Below, one piece after another: positions 8,724 through 18,063 of a DNA stretch of 64,000 nucleotides. The DNA is from Methanomassiliicoccales archaeon. GTDB taxonomy: Archaea > Thermoplasmatota > Thermoplasmata > Methanomassiliicoccales > JACIVX01. The notes below the pieces were generated by a model. The model did no database searches, was not told where the DNA came from, and worked only from the letters and a program-made list of their open reading frames with translations. Within the stretch, counting starts at the first letter, position 1. Every line of letters starts with the position of its first letter. Position numbers and translations under genes: made by a program. The stretch lies in the NCBI GenBank assembly GCA_014361295.1, contig JACIVX010000001.1, positions 569,924 to 633,923 on the forward strand, given 5' to 3'.

Positions 8724-9185
8724 ATGAACCGTGAAAAACTTGACGAAAAAGACAAAGAGCTTTTGATCATGCTCGCAAACCATCCCGACTGGACTTACGA
8801 GAAAATCGCTGAGAAAATGGGAATGACAAGCAGGTCCGTTGGGTACAGAATTGAAAGACTCAGGGAACTTAAAATCCTTCAAAAAGCAAATCTCATTTAC
8901 TATGATCGCCTCGGAGATCTGATTTATTCGGTTGTCCTCAAATTTGACACGGGATTGTCGCCACAGGATCAAGAGAAAGTTCTCAGGGAACTCAAGAGTC
9001 ATCCTGCCACCATACAGGTTTTCACTGCCATTGGCGCTTTTAGCGCGATTCTGCTTTTCCACGCCGAGACGCCAAGAGAAGCTGAACGATTGATCAGAGA
9101 ATTGGTGATCGGCAACAAATGTTTTTCCGGATACGAAATAAGTCAGATCACAGAGATATACAGCATTTATCGTCATTATTACTGA
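8724..9185 (+). CDS. Lrp/AsnC-type transcriptional regulator
   Basis: The 153-residue protein starts with a winged helix-turn-helix (LDEKDKELLIMLANHPDWTY and the next helices to about 60). A RAM/ACT-like effector domain follows and ends at SIYRHYY. I use ATG 8724, preceded by GGGGGTCAGG, rather than the TTG at 8712. It lies only 10 bases before the corrinoid activator gene on the same strand, so it is part of that unit and probably controls it and perhaps the methyltransferase genes. The ligand is unknown; the family usually senses amino acids. Confidence 0.85.
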   Translation: MNREKLDEKDKELLIMLANHPDWTYEKIAEKMGMTSRSVGYRIERLRELKILQKANLIYYDRLGDLIYSVVLKFDTGLSPQDQEKVLRELKSHPATIQVFTAIGAFSAILLFHAETPREAERLIRELVIGNKCFSGYEISQITEIYSIYRHYY

Positions 9186-9195
9186 TTGGATTACC

Positions 9196-11115
9196 ATGCC
9201 GAAAGTGCGCTTTGAACCATCAGGAAGGACTGTTGAGACAGCGAATGAAAACGAAACACTTTATGAACTTGCAGCAAGAACTGGAATTCCGCTTGAATCG
9301 GTATGTGGAGGTAGGGGGATCTGTGGGCGATGCCGGGTCATCATCGCCACCGATAATATTCCGGTTACGCCAGAAGATAAGAAGTGCATTTCGGAAAAAG
9401 ACCTGGAAAGAGGCGTCAGGCTTGCCTGTCGCCACAAAGTTGATCGAGATTTGACCATCGAAATCCCAGAAGAATTCAAGAGAATGGGGCAGGTGATTCT
9501 CGAAAAAACCTATGTGAGGGTCAACATTGATCCTGCCGTGAAAAAAGTGGCGCTATGTGTGCCACCACCGTCTCTTGATTATCCAATAGCGGACTTTGAG
9601 CGCCTCAAGAAAGTATTGTCGATTTCAAGATACGGAGATTTGAAAATCCCACTAGAATTGCTCTCAGGACTGCCAGAATTCTTAAGAAAGAATGAAAAGG
9701 TTGAAATTGTGTTGAGAGACAACGAAATCATCAGGTTTCTTGAAAATGAGGATAAGGGAATTTACGGTGTCGCCATCGATGTTGGAACAACTACAGTCGT
9801 TGCATACCTGATGAACTTGATAACGGGGGAGGAGGTCGCTGTCAAATCTGACATGAACCCTCAGATCAGATACGGTGATGATGTCATCTCAAGAATCACC
9901 TTCACAATGGAGACGAGCGATGGACTCAACCTTCTTCGCGATCTCGTAATCGACTGCATCAACGACCTCATCCAGGCATGCTGTTCTTCCGCGCAGATTT
10001 CAAAGGATGATGTTTACGAAGTCGTTGTCGTTGGTAATACAGCGATGCATCATATGCTCTTTGGATTGGAGATGCAATCGCTCGTCTTCGCGCCACATAT
10101 CCCTGTGGTCACGGATTCCGTTGAACAGAAGGCCACTGAGGCAGGTATCGAGATTTGGAAGGAAGGATATCTTTATTCACTTCCGAACATTGCTGGCTTC
10201 GTCGGAGCTGATCATGTTGGCGTGCTTCTCGCCGTTGAAGCAGACCAATCAGAGAAGATACAAATGGTCATCGACATCGGAACGAACGGAGAAATATCGC
10301 TTATCACGCCAAATGGAATTGCGAGTACTTCCTGTGCCGCGGGTCCTGCGTTTGAGGGTGGAAATCTTGCGTTTGGTATGAGGGGGGCCAAAGGCGCGAT
10401 CGATCACGTTCGTATCAGAGATGATTTCGAAGTCGAATATTCTGTTATCGGGAACGTCAAACCTCGTGGTGTCTGCGGTTCAGGCGTTGTCGATGCGATC
10501 GCTGAAATGCTTCGCTTGGGGATTATCGATAGATCTGGAAGAATCGTTGAGGAGATTGATTCGCCCAGGATAATTGTGAAAGAAGGAGAATCTTGTTTCA
10601 TCATCGCTCACGAAAATGAGACGGATATCGGGGAACCGGTCGCGATTACTCAAAACGATGTGCTACAGATCCAGTACGCAAAAGCTGCGATGTATGCTGG
10701 CGCAGCAATTCTCATGAAAAAAATGGGATTGGTTGAGAAGGATCTTGAAGCAATTCTCCTTGCTGGGGCATTTGGGAATTATCTAGATCCAGCGAGTGCA
10801 AGGACGATTGGCCTCCTCCCTGAGCTCCCCCTCGATCGCATTATTGGTATTGGTAATGCAGCTGGTGCAGGCGCAAAAATGACTCTTCTTAATAAGGAAT
10901 TAAGAAGGCGTGCAATTGAAATCGCGAAAAAAGTCAGATATGTCGAACTTGCGGCGCAACCAGATTTTGAAGAGACTTTCTACTCCGCGCTCTATTTCCC
11001 ACATCTCGATACTTCGCGATTCCCCGTCGTTACTTCTGAAATCATCCGGAGATCGAAGACTTGTTTCTCAAAAATGAAGAATCATTCTATTTCAAAGAAG
11101 GAAAAGGTAATTTAG
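9196..11115 (+). CDS. RACo-like ATP-dependent corrinoid activation protein
   Basis: The N-terminal plant-type ferredoxin domain has Cys37, Cys43, Cys46 and Cys78 for a [2Fe-2S] cluster. A linker follows and then, from about residue 193, an ASKHA ATPase fold with the phosphate loop IDVGTTTVVAY and a second one, IDIGTNGEI. This layout, at 639 residues, is that of RACo and the activators of O-demethylase systems (DUF4445 family). They reduce inactive Co(II) corrinoid to Co(I) with ATP hydrolysis. The likely client is the corrinoid protein at 17274. No RamA-type [4Fe-4S] activator is present. It sits between the Lrp regulator and AOR on one strand. Confidence 0.88.
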   Translation: MPKVRFEPSGRTVETANENETLYELAARTGIPLESVCGGRGICGRCRVIIATDNIPVTPEDKKCISEKDLERGVRLACRHKVDRDLTIEIPEEFKRMGQVILEKTYVRVNIDPAVKKVALCVPPPSLDYPIADFERLKKVLSISRYGDLKIPLELLSGLPEFLRKNEKVEIVLRDNEIIRFLENEDKGIYGVAIDVGTTTVVAYLMNLITGEEVAVKSDMNPQIRYGDDVISRITFTMETSDGLNLLRDLVIDCINDLIQACCSSAQISKDDVYEVVVVGNTAMHHMLFGLEMQSLVFAPHIPVVTDSVEQKATEAGIEIWKEGYLYSLPNIAGFVGADHVGVLLAVEADQSEKIQMVIDIGTNGEISLITPNGIASTSCAAGPAFEGGNLAFGMRGAKGAIDHVRIRDDFEVEYSVIGNVKPRGVCGSGVVDAIAEMLRLGIIDRSGRIVEEIDSPRIIVKEGESCFIIAHENETDIGEPVAITQNDVLQIQYAKAAMYAGAAILMKKMGLVEKDLEAILLAGAFGNYLDPASARTIGLLPELPLDRIIGIGNAAGAGAKMTLLNKELRRRAIEIAKKVRYVELAAQPDFEETFYSALYFPHLDTSRFPVVTSEIIRRSKTCFSKMKNHSISKKEKVI

Positions 11116-11161
11116 GTCTCCTGACATAAATGGACGCAACGAACCGCTGGAAGTGAACTTC

Positions 11162-12922
11162 ATGAAGGGATATGCTGGTCGAATTTTAAAGATTGATGTT
11201 AGCTCAAAATCGACAAAAATAGAAAAACTTGATGAAAAGAAAGCAAAGGAATGTATTGGCGGCAAGGGCCTTGGAGCAAGAATAATTCTGGACGAGGTTC
11301 CACCGCACGTGGACCCCCTTTCGCCTAGTAATACACTTGTTTTCGCCGTAGGTCCTTTAACAGGTACGCGCGCCCCAACATCAAATCGATATGGTGCATT
11401 TTTCAAATCCCCCCTCACAGGCATCTGGGGGGAATCGTATTCGGGTGGACATCTTGGCCCTCAGATCAAGAAAGCGGGCTATGATGCGATCGTCATAAAG
11501 AATGCCTCCCCTTCTCCGATTTACATCAGTGTCATCGATGATGATGTCCAATTTCATGACGCGACTGCACTCTGGGGAAAAACGACGATGGAAACTGAGG
11601 ATGCCGTGAAAAAGGACATCGGCGAGAGCAAGGCGAAAGTCATGACGATAGGGCCAGCTGGTGAAAATCTCGTTAAATTCGCATGCATCTGTAACGATTA
11701 TTACAGACAACTCGGAAGAGCCGGAGCAGGCGCGGTCATGGGATCAAAGAAGATCAAAGCCATTGCGTTTATGGGAACGAAAGAAGTCGAACTTGAGAAT
11801 GAGGAAAAATTCAATGCCGTCGTCAAGGAAGTTCTGAGCCGCATTCCGAAAGACGGGCCAATGACGAAATACGGGACGCCTGTGATGGTCAATAATCAGA
11901 ATGCACTAGGTGCTTTTCCAACGCATTACTGGCAAAAGGGATTCTTTGACTCCCATATCAGGATTAACGCGCCGACAATGGAGAAGGAGATTCTCGACAA
12001 GAACAAGGCATGCTGGAACTGTCCAGTCGCGTGCGGAAAGATGTCCTCCGTCAAGGAAGGAAAGTACAAGGGAACTGTGGTGGAGGGGCCTGAATACGAA
12101 ACAATTTTCGCATTTGGGGGACTGTGCGAAATCGCCGATATCAAGGCGATTGCAAAGATCAACGAGGTCTGCGATAACCTCGGCCTAGACACAATCACAT
12201 CGGGCAATGTCATTGGATTCACAATGCGCGCCTATGAACTCGGTCGCCTTAATTCAGAGTTCCCTGTAAAATTCGGAGACGATGACGTTGTGCTTAAATT
12301 ACTCAATATGATTACGAAGAGGGAAGGATTGGGCAATGTATTAGCAGAGGGGGTCAAGAGTGCTTCTGAAACCCTTGGACTCGAGGATATCGCTGTGCAT
12401 GTCAAGGGACTTGAACCTCCTGGCTATGATCCGCGAGGATATAATGGGATGGCGCTATCCTATGCCGTTGGTGTCAGAGGGGCTGACCACCTGAGATCGA
12501 CTGCATACGCATATGAGATGAGGGGCGTGGCAGACAGATTCGCTGTCACTGGTAAGGGAACATTCGTCAAGAATCTAGAGGACAAACTCGCTGTCATTGA
12601 TTCATCGGTTCTCTGCTGCTTCGTGAGGGATGCCTACGAATGGGAGGATCTTGCGAACTTATACACATATGCGACTGGGATCAACATGTCTGCGACAGAA
12701 CTCAAGAATGCTGGTGCGAGAGCTGTTGATAATGCGCGACGCTTCAGCGTAAGGGAAGGTATCAGCAGAAAGGACGATTCGCTGCCGAAAATCTTTCACG
12801 AGTTGCCGTTTTCCGACGGATCATCGAGAATGCATGTCGTCGTCAAGGAAGATATGGAAAGAATGCTCGATGAATACTACGACGCACGGGGATGGAGCAG
12901 AGACGGAATTCCGCCAGTCTAG
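11162..12922 (+). CDS. Aldehyde:ferredoxin oxidoreductase (tungsten/molybdenum)
   Basis: The protein (586 residues) begins with the AOR N-terminal domain (MKGYAGRILKIDVS, GGKGLGARI, GPLTGT). It contains CWNCPVACGK for the [4Fe-4S] cluster and a distal Cys near LCCFVRDAYEW, with the bis-pterin binding folds between. The family oxidises aldehydes to acids and reduces ferredoxin. ATG 11162 is preceded by GGAAGTGA at good spacing; the GTG at 11153 overlaps that site. Its place behind the corrinoid activator suggests aldehydes from the same catabolic route, perhaps aryl aldehydes or those from amino-acid breakdown. Substrate range cannot be read from the sequence. Confidence 0.92.
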   Translation: MKGYAGRILKIDVSSKSTKIEKLDEKKAKECIGGKGLGARIILDEVPPHVDPLSPSNTLVFAVGPLTGTRAPTSNRYGAFFKSPLTGIWGESYSGGHLGPQIKKAGYDAIVIKNASPSPIYISVIDDDVQFHDATALWGKTTMETEDAVKKDIGESKAKVMTIGPAGENLVKFACICNDYYRQLGRAGAGAVMGSKKIKAIAFMGTKEVELENEEKFNAVVKEVLSRIPKDGPMTKYGTPVMVNNQNALGAFPTHYWQKGFFDSHIRINAPTMEKEILDKNKACWNCPVACGKMSSVKEGKYKGTVVEGPEYETIFAFGGLCEIADIKAIAKINEVCDNLGLDTITSGNVIGFTMRAYELGRLNSEFPVKFGDDDVVLKLLNMITKREGLGNVLAEGVKSASETLGLEDIAVHVKGLEPPGYDPRGYNGMALSYAVGVRGADHLRSTAYAYEMRGVADRFAVTGKGTFVKNLEDKLAVIDSSVLCCFVRDAYEWEDLANLYTYATGINMSATELKNAGARAVDNARRFSVREGISRKDDSLPKIFHELPFSDGSSRMHVVVKEDMERMLDEYYDARGWSRDGIPPV

Positions 12923-13028
12923 AAAGGAGGTTTGAAATCATAAACTGGCATTGATTATTCTTTTCTATCATAAATTAATGGAGGAGGACGATCTAGAATT
13001 GATCAAAAAAAGAAAGAGGGGAGTTGGG

Positions 13029-14372
13029 CTAGTGTCTATCGTTTTCTCTGAGCAGCTGCTCGAGGATCTCCATTGCCGTGTCGATCTGTTCCCTCGTAAC
13101 ATTGAGGGCTGGAATGATACGAATGCTACTCGGTCCGCAAAAGAGAATGAGCAGGCCCCGCTTCATTGCGTCAAGGCATATCTTGTTCCGTTCATCTGGC
13201 GCTGGTGTTTTTGATTTTTTATCTTTCACAATCTCGATTGCTGTCATCAAACCGATACCACGCACATCGCCGAGGATCTCGTATTTTTCCTTCATTTCGT
13301 TTAAACGCGCGATCATGTAGGCGCCTTGCTTCGCCGCGTTCTCCAGCATCTTCTCTTCTTCGATAGCCTCGATCGTGGCTAGCGCCGCGGCACAGGTGAC
13401 TAGGTTCCCACCGAATGTAGTAGCATGTGCACCAGGTTGCTTGATATCAAATTTCTCATTGAAAATGCACGCGCTCATTGGCAGCCCAGAAGCGATTCCC
13501 TTTGCAACGACCATGATGTCTGGAACAACGTCAAAATGCTCAATCGCAAACCATTTACCCGTTCTTCCAAATCCCGATTGAACCTCATCAGCGACGAAGA
13601 GAATACCGTACTTTTCGCAAATTTTCTTGATTTCCTTCATCCACGGCCTCGGCGGGACGATATACCCGCCTTCGCCCTGTATCGGCTCGACAAAAAGGGC
13701 CGCAACCTCCTCAGGTGGAATGAACTTCTGAAGATAGAGCTCATCGATGATCTTTGCGCAGTAAAGATCGCAGCTGGGATAAGTCATCTTGTAAGGGCAC
13801 CGATAACAGTAAGCGTATGGAACATGCAGAACACCTGGCATCTCGGGGAAAAAGCCCTTCCTGTAAGCAGTTCTGCTTGCTGTCAGACTCATCGAGCCGA
13901 TGGACTTTCCGTGAAACGCCCCAATGAACGCAATATTCCTCGGTCTACCCGTTGCCCATCTCGCCACTTTTATCGCAGAATCAATCGCGCCTGCGCCACT
14001 GCACATGAAGTAAACCTTTTTCACGAAATCGCCCGGCGTAATTTCATTAAGCTTCTTTGCTACCTCACCTTCAATATTCTGAGAAAGAAGAATGCCCGGA
14101 AAATGAATGAGTTCCGCAACCTGTTTTTTCACGGCCTCGACGACCTTTGGATGACAGTGACCAGTATTGTTGACGGCAATCCCAGACTGAAAGTCCAGAT
14201 AGACATTGCCATCGACATCCTCGACATAAAGTCCTTGTCCTCTCTTAGCGACAACAGGCATGACCTTATTCGTCGTCGCGAGATACTTCTTATCTCTGTC
14301 GAGGATTTCACGTGCTTTTGGACCAGGCGGCTCAACGACGATCGATATCCTGTCAAGTTTCTTTTCAGACAT
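13029..14372 (-). CDS. Class III pyridoxal-phosphate aminotransferase
   Basis: This 447-residue fold-type I enzyme is like GabT or acetylornithine aminotransferase. It shows the pocket motif CSGAGAIDSAIKVAR, the aspartate motif LFVADEVQSGFGRTG and the lysine motif VVAKGIASGLPMSA, where Lys forms the Schiff base. Two CxxC-like groups in YCYRCPYKMTYPSCDLYC (near 190-205) are typical of the larger GABA/5-aminovalerate group. It would transfer an omega-amino group to 2-oxoglutarate and yield a semialdehyde that an AOR could oxidise. It is the last gene of the leftward methyltransferase stretch, 139 bases after the amidohydrolase. Confidence 0.88.
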   Translation of the reverse strand: MSEKKLDRISIVVEPPGPKAREILDRDKKYLATTNKVMPVVAKRGQGLYVEDVDGNVYLDFQSGIAVNNTGHCHPKVVEAVKKQVAELIHFPGILLSQNIEGEVAKKLNEITPGDFVKKVYFMCSGAGAIDSAIKVARWATGRPRNIAFIGAFHGKSIGSMSLTASRTAYRKGFFPEMPGVLHVPYAYCYRCPYKMTYPSCDLYCAKIIDELYLQKFIPPEEVAALFVEPIQGEGGYIVPPRPWMKEIKKICEKYGILFVADEVQSGFGRTGKWFAIEHFDVVPDIMVVAKGIASGLPMSACIFNEKFDIKQPGAHATTFGGNLVTCAAALATIEAIEEEKMLENAAKQGAYMIARLNEMKEKYEILGDVRGIGLMTAIEIVKDKKSKTPAPDERNKICLDAMKRGLLILFCGPSSIRIIPALNVTREQIDTAMEILEQLLRENDRH

Positions 14373-14511
14373 CCAATATCCTCCGGCTCTGTTCAGCTAC
14401 TTCCTATTCTCCCCTTATAATTTTGCTTCTTAAGGCAGGTCAGTTAGCGGCATCCAATGAAATATCTCACGGGAAAAAGGAAATGGAGAATTTTCACAGT
14501 TACCACAGCTC

Positions 14512-16200
14512 TTATTCCATTTTCGAGTGGACAACTTCTCCCCCAACCATCGTGAGAAGCACGCGAATATCCTTGATCTTGTCAGGCTCCACTGCCAGTG
14601 GATCGTCGGTGAGAATGACGAGATCTGCATACTTCCCCACCTCTATTGATCCTTTGACATGCTCTTCTCCAGTCGCGTAAGCACCCTCGATCGTCACCAT
14701 CTTCAACGCATGTTCCACGGGAACGCATTGCTCGGGATGCCATCCTCCCTCAGGAATTCCCTGCGCATCCTTCCTCACAGCAGCCGCATAGATATTCATG
14801 ATCGGATTCATCGTTTCGATTGGAGCATCAGTTCCAGAGCACATATGGATACCAGCTTCCATCATGGATCTGTAGGGATGTGCGTATTTTTCTCTCTGCG
14901 GTCCAACAAGCCTAGGAATCCAGTGTTGTCCCTTCATGACGAAGACTGGCTGCACGTTGGCGATTACATTCATTTCCCTGAATTGCTCAATAAGGTCTGG
15001 GCCATGTATGATGCAGTGACTGATCTTGAATCTAGGATCCTTGACCTTATACTTATTCATCGTTTCTCTGAAAATCTTCAGCACCGTTTCGATTGCTCCA
15101 TCGCCTAATGCGTGAATATCGACCCTGATTCCGTTTTTCGTGGCGTTTTCCACAAACGCTCTGATTTCCTCGGGTGTAAGCCGCATGACGCCTTTGCTGT
15201 CAGGCATATCGGTGTAGGGTTCGCGAAGTGCAGCGGTATGACTGCTGAGTGAACCATCGACAATCATTTTCGCACCAGCTAATCTTACCTTACTGGAGCC
15301 GAAACCACTTTTTATACCTAGTTTGATCAAGTAATCAAGATACTGGAATCCCAAATAGAAATTGACCCTGACTGGCAAATTCCCTTCGGCCTCAAGCTCC
15401 TGATAAGCCTTCACTTGAGCATCTCCTGCGAGTATATCGACGATCGATGTGAGTCCCCATTCTGCTGCCTTGTCCGCACAATACTTCAGTGCGGCTTTAC
15501 TCTGTTCATAGCTGAACAGGCCCGCACCAGTTTCGAGGAACCCCGGCGCGATGAGGTCGATTGCGTTTTCAAGAAGGACACCAGTTGGCTCGCCCTTCTC
15601 ATTCTTCACAATCGTACCACCTGGTGGGTCTGGCGTATCCCTCGTGATGCCCTTCTGTTTCATCAGCACTGTGTTGATCAGGTAGATGTGAGCATTCCAG
15701 TGAATGAGAAAGACTGGATGATCCGGTGCGACTGTATCGACTTCCCAGCGTGTCGGGTACCGCTTTTCCGCCATGCGCTCCTGGTTCCAACCAAATCCGA
15801 GAATCATTTCTCCTTTTGGCGTTTCTTTGACCTTCTCTTTGATCCGTTCAAGCATTTCAGGAATGTCTTTTACGTCTGTCAGCTGTACACCTCTTGCAAA
15901 ATGACCGACCAGCAACGGGTGCATATGTGAGTCATGAAATCCTGGAACGACGGTTTTTCCTTTCGCATCGATCACTTTCGTATTGCTACCAACCATTGAT
16001 TCAATTTCTTCATTGCTACCGACGGCCACTATTCGACCGTTCAGAATACCCACGGCCTCCGCTCTAGACATGTTCTCGTCGACAGTGATCACATTCGCAT
16101 TGATGATCGCTGTATCAAGAAAAATCCCCTTTTCCCTTTTCACACCACTTTTTTCAACCTTTCTTGCACTTTTCTTCTTAACACCTTCTTTATCCTTCAT
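14512..16200 (-). CDS. YtcJ-like amidohydrolase (amidohydrolase 3 family)
   Basis: The 562-residue protein has the composite beta-sandwich (TAIINANVITVD), the metal-binding HDSHMHP motif near 95, a long TIM barrel with the later motif DIHALGDGAIE, and the Asp motif SGTDAPIE. Family members hydrolyse amides or imides of unknown identity. The first 28 residues are a basic Lys-rich extension. The start is nonetheless supported by a GGGGGC site immediately upstream, and the gene abuts the stop of the methyltransferase gene with no gap. It is therefore translationally coupled to it. This suggests the two enzymes act on related substrates, which is inference. Confidence 0.85.
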   Translation of the reverse strand: MKDKEGVKKKSARKVEKSGVKREKGIFLDTAIINANVITVDENMSRAEAVGILNGRIVAVGSNEEIESMVGSNTKVIDAKGKTVVPGFHDSHMHPLLVGHFARGVQLTDVKDIPEMLERIKEKVKETPKGEMILGFGWNQERMAEKRYPTRWEVDTVAPDHPVFLIHWNAHIYLINTVLMKQKGITRDTPDPPGGTIVKNEKGEPTGVLLENAIDLIAPGFLETGAGLFSYEQSKAALKYCADKAAEWGLTSIVDILAGDAQVKAYQELEAEGNLPVRVNFYLGFQYLDYLIKLGIKSGFGSSKVRLAGAKMIVDGSLSSHTAALREPYTDMPDSKGVMRLTPEEIRAFVENATKNGIRVDIHALGDGAIETVLKIFRETMNKYKVKDPRFKISHCIIHGPDLIEQFREMNVIANVQPVFVMKGQHWIPRLVGPQREKYAHPYRSMMEAGIHMCSGTDAPIETMNPIMNIYAAAVRKDAQGIPEGGWHPEQCVPVEHALKMVTIEGAYATGEEHVKGSIEVGKYADLVILTDDPLAVEPDKIKDIRVLLTMVGGEVVHSKME

Positions 16201-17253
16201 CTATCTGCCCCCTTTCCCATACAATTCTGCTGCTTTCACCATCATTTTCACGTTTTCTAAAGGCGTGTTTGGCGAGATTTCACAACCTGGCGAAAGAATC
16301 ATTCCTCTCCTATCAACAAACCCTTTTTCGATCGCTTCCTTCGCTTCCTGCTCAACCGCCTCAGCACCCTCGAGAATAAGTGTCGTCGTTTGATCGATTC
16401 CCCCGACAAGGCAGATCCTGTCTCCATACTTTTTCTTCGCTTCTTCGAGACTTAAATTGCTCCCGCGATCCCACCAATTGATTCCATTTGCATTCGTGTA
16501 ATCTGCGAGGATCGCGAAATGCGGTTCGACGCCGCAGACATGCAGTATGTTTGCCCCGTCTTGCTTCTTCAGTGAAGAAAGCACGAGCCGATCGTATTTC
16601 TCTCCGAACTCCCTGTATTGTTCTTCAGTCGTGATTTCGCCAGATGCGCGGGTTGTCGCAAAAAGGACACCATCAGCGCCAGCATCCAGGATTGCCTCAA
16701 TGTATGCAATGATCGTTTCGGTCATCGTCTTCAGGCCGATGTGAAGCGCGTCGGGATTGAGCAAAATATCCATCATGACCTGTTCCATATAACAGACGTG
16801 GGTCGCAGAGGTCAGCGGGCTCGGAACATACGGCATGAGAGCGACTTTATCTCCGAGATGATCTCTGATTTTCTTCACAGCTTCAATCGTCACATGCATT
16901 CTCCCGTCCACCAACGGATCAAGAACCCGCAGCTTTTCCCAGTCGCCAGGTTCTTTGACAGCAAACTCATCAAGCATTGGCGTTAGGTCGGCCTCGTATC
17001 GCATTTTGACGCCCCATCCCTCGGCGAGCTGCCCCATATCAGAAGTCGGGTTGAGGATATCGACGCCAGTCTTTTCCCAAAAGGCGATCTGTCCCTTCGC
17101 CATCGTGTTGCCATCCTGTGCATATTCTTTCGTCGAAAAGCCGCCAGCGACCGCACCGATCGTCCATCCCATACCGCAAACGGGAATCCGATCGACAGGT
17201 TCACGCATCAGGGCAGCATATACTCTATCCCTCGAACTCATTGAATGAATCAT
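16201..17253 (-). CDS. URO-D-fold zinc methyltransferase 1 (corrinoid-dependent)
   Basis: The 350-residue protein belongs to the uroporphyrinogen decarboxylase superfamily but carries the zinc motif of methyltransferases MtaA/MtbA. This is HVCG with His238 and Cys240, and a distal Cys324 in SPGCEISP. It should move a methyl group to or from a corrinoid protein. Related URO-D-fold proteins act either as substrate demethylases (MtoB/OdmB type) or as methylcobamide:thiol methyltransferases. ATG 17253 follows the corrinoid gene by 20 bases with a GAGGT site; a longer reading overlaps that gene. It is a close paralogue of the gene at 18064. No haem-pathway neighbours are present, so true URO-D activity is unlikely. 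Confidence 0.85.
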   Translation of the reverse strand: MIHSMSSRDRVYAALMREPVDRIPVCGMGWTIGAVAGGFSTKEYAQDGNTMAKGQIAFWEKTGVDILNPTSDMGQLAEGWGVKMRYEADLTPMLDEFAVKEPGDWEKLRVLDPLVDGRMHVTIEAVKKIRDHLGDKVALMPYVPSPLTSATHVCYMEQVMMDILLNPDALHIGLKTMTETIIAYIEAILDAGADGVLFATTRASGEITTEEQYREFGEKYDRLVLSSLKKQDGANILHVCGVEPHFAILADYTNANGINWWDRGSNLSLEEAKKKYGDRICLVGGIDQTTTLILEGAEAVEQEAKEAIEKGFVDRRGMILSPGCEISPNTPLENVKMMVKAAELYGKGGR

Positions 17254-17273
17254 GCTGACCACTACCTCAAATT

Positions 17274-17936
17274 CTAAGCCTTTTCTTGTCGCGCAGCCAG
17301 ATAGCACTGATTCCCTTTCATCAATTCTGCAACCATCTCAACAGCAAGAACGGCATCCGCCGCATAGCCGTCTGCTCCGATCCTCTTGGCAAAAGTCGTC
17401 GTGATGGGCGCGCCACCGACCATATATTTGACTTTGTCCTTTATTCCAGAATCTTTTAATTTGTTAAGAATTGTCTCCAATTCTGGCATTGTGGCAGTGA
17501 GCAGTGTTCCGGCACCAACAATATTAGCGTTGTGCTGCTTTGCAGCCTCGACGAATTTGTCGAGCGGCACATCCTTTCCAAGATCGTGAACCTTATAGCC
17601 GTAGACCTGCAGCATACCGACGACAAGATTCTTTCCGATATCGTGAATGTCATTCTGCACAACACCCATAACGACCGTTCCAGCTTCGCCCTTCGTATCC
17701 ATCACATACGGCAAAAGCATTTTCTTGAACGAATGCGTCGCAAGAATCAGTTGAGGTAGCGCGATTTCTCGTTCCCGATACTTATGTCCCACGACATTCA
17801 TCGCATCGATGAGAACCTTGCCAACCTCTTTGCTGTCAACGCCTGCCGCTTTCAACATTTCCCCGATTTTCTGCGCTTCTCCAACTTTTCCGTTGACCAC
17901 GCATTCATATGCCATCTTATATTGTTCCTCATTCAT
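17274..17936 (-). CDS. Corrinoid protein (methyltransferase cognate)
   Basis: The 220-residue protein has the B12-binding helical cap (about 1-85, with the LPQLILATHSF stretch), then a Rossmann cobalamin-binding domain. The motif DIHDIGKN is at 96-103, where His98 should be the lower cobalt ligand, followed by GTLLTATMPE and GGAP. It matches the MtbC/MttC/MtoC type in length and order. ATG 17936 has a GGAGTGGT site just upstream; a TTG 30 bases earlier is less likely. It lies between two URO-D-fold methyltransferase genes on the same strand and is the only corrinoid protein in the window. It is the expected client of the RACo-like activator. Confidence 0.92.
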   Translation of the reverse strand: MNEEQYKMAYECVVNGKVGEAQKIGEMLKAAGVDSKEVGKVLIDAMNVVGHKYREREIALPQLILATHSFKKMLLPYVMDTKGEAGTVVMGVVQNDIHDIGKNLVVGMLQVYGYKVHDLGKDVPLDKFVEAAKQHNANIVGAGTLLTATMPELETILNKLKDSGIKDKVKYMVGGAPITTTFAKRIGADGYAADAVLAVEMVAELMKGNQCYLAARQEKA

Positions 17937-18063
17937 TCTACCACTCCGCTTATCGTTATTCACCAATTCGACAGTGAACCCAAGATATGAGAAGACCCCG
18001 CCAATACATCTCTTTGATCAGGAGCCAAATAGGAAAGAAGGGGAAAGGGTTTCCACACCATTT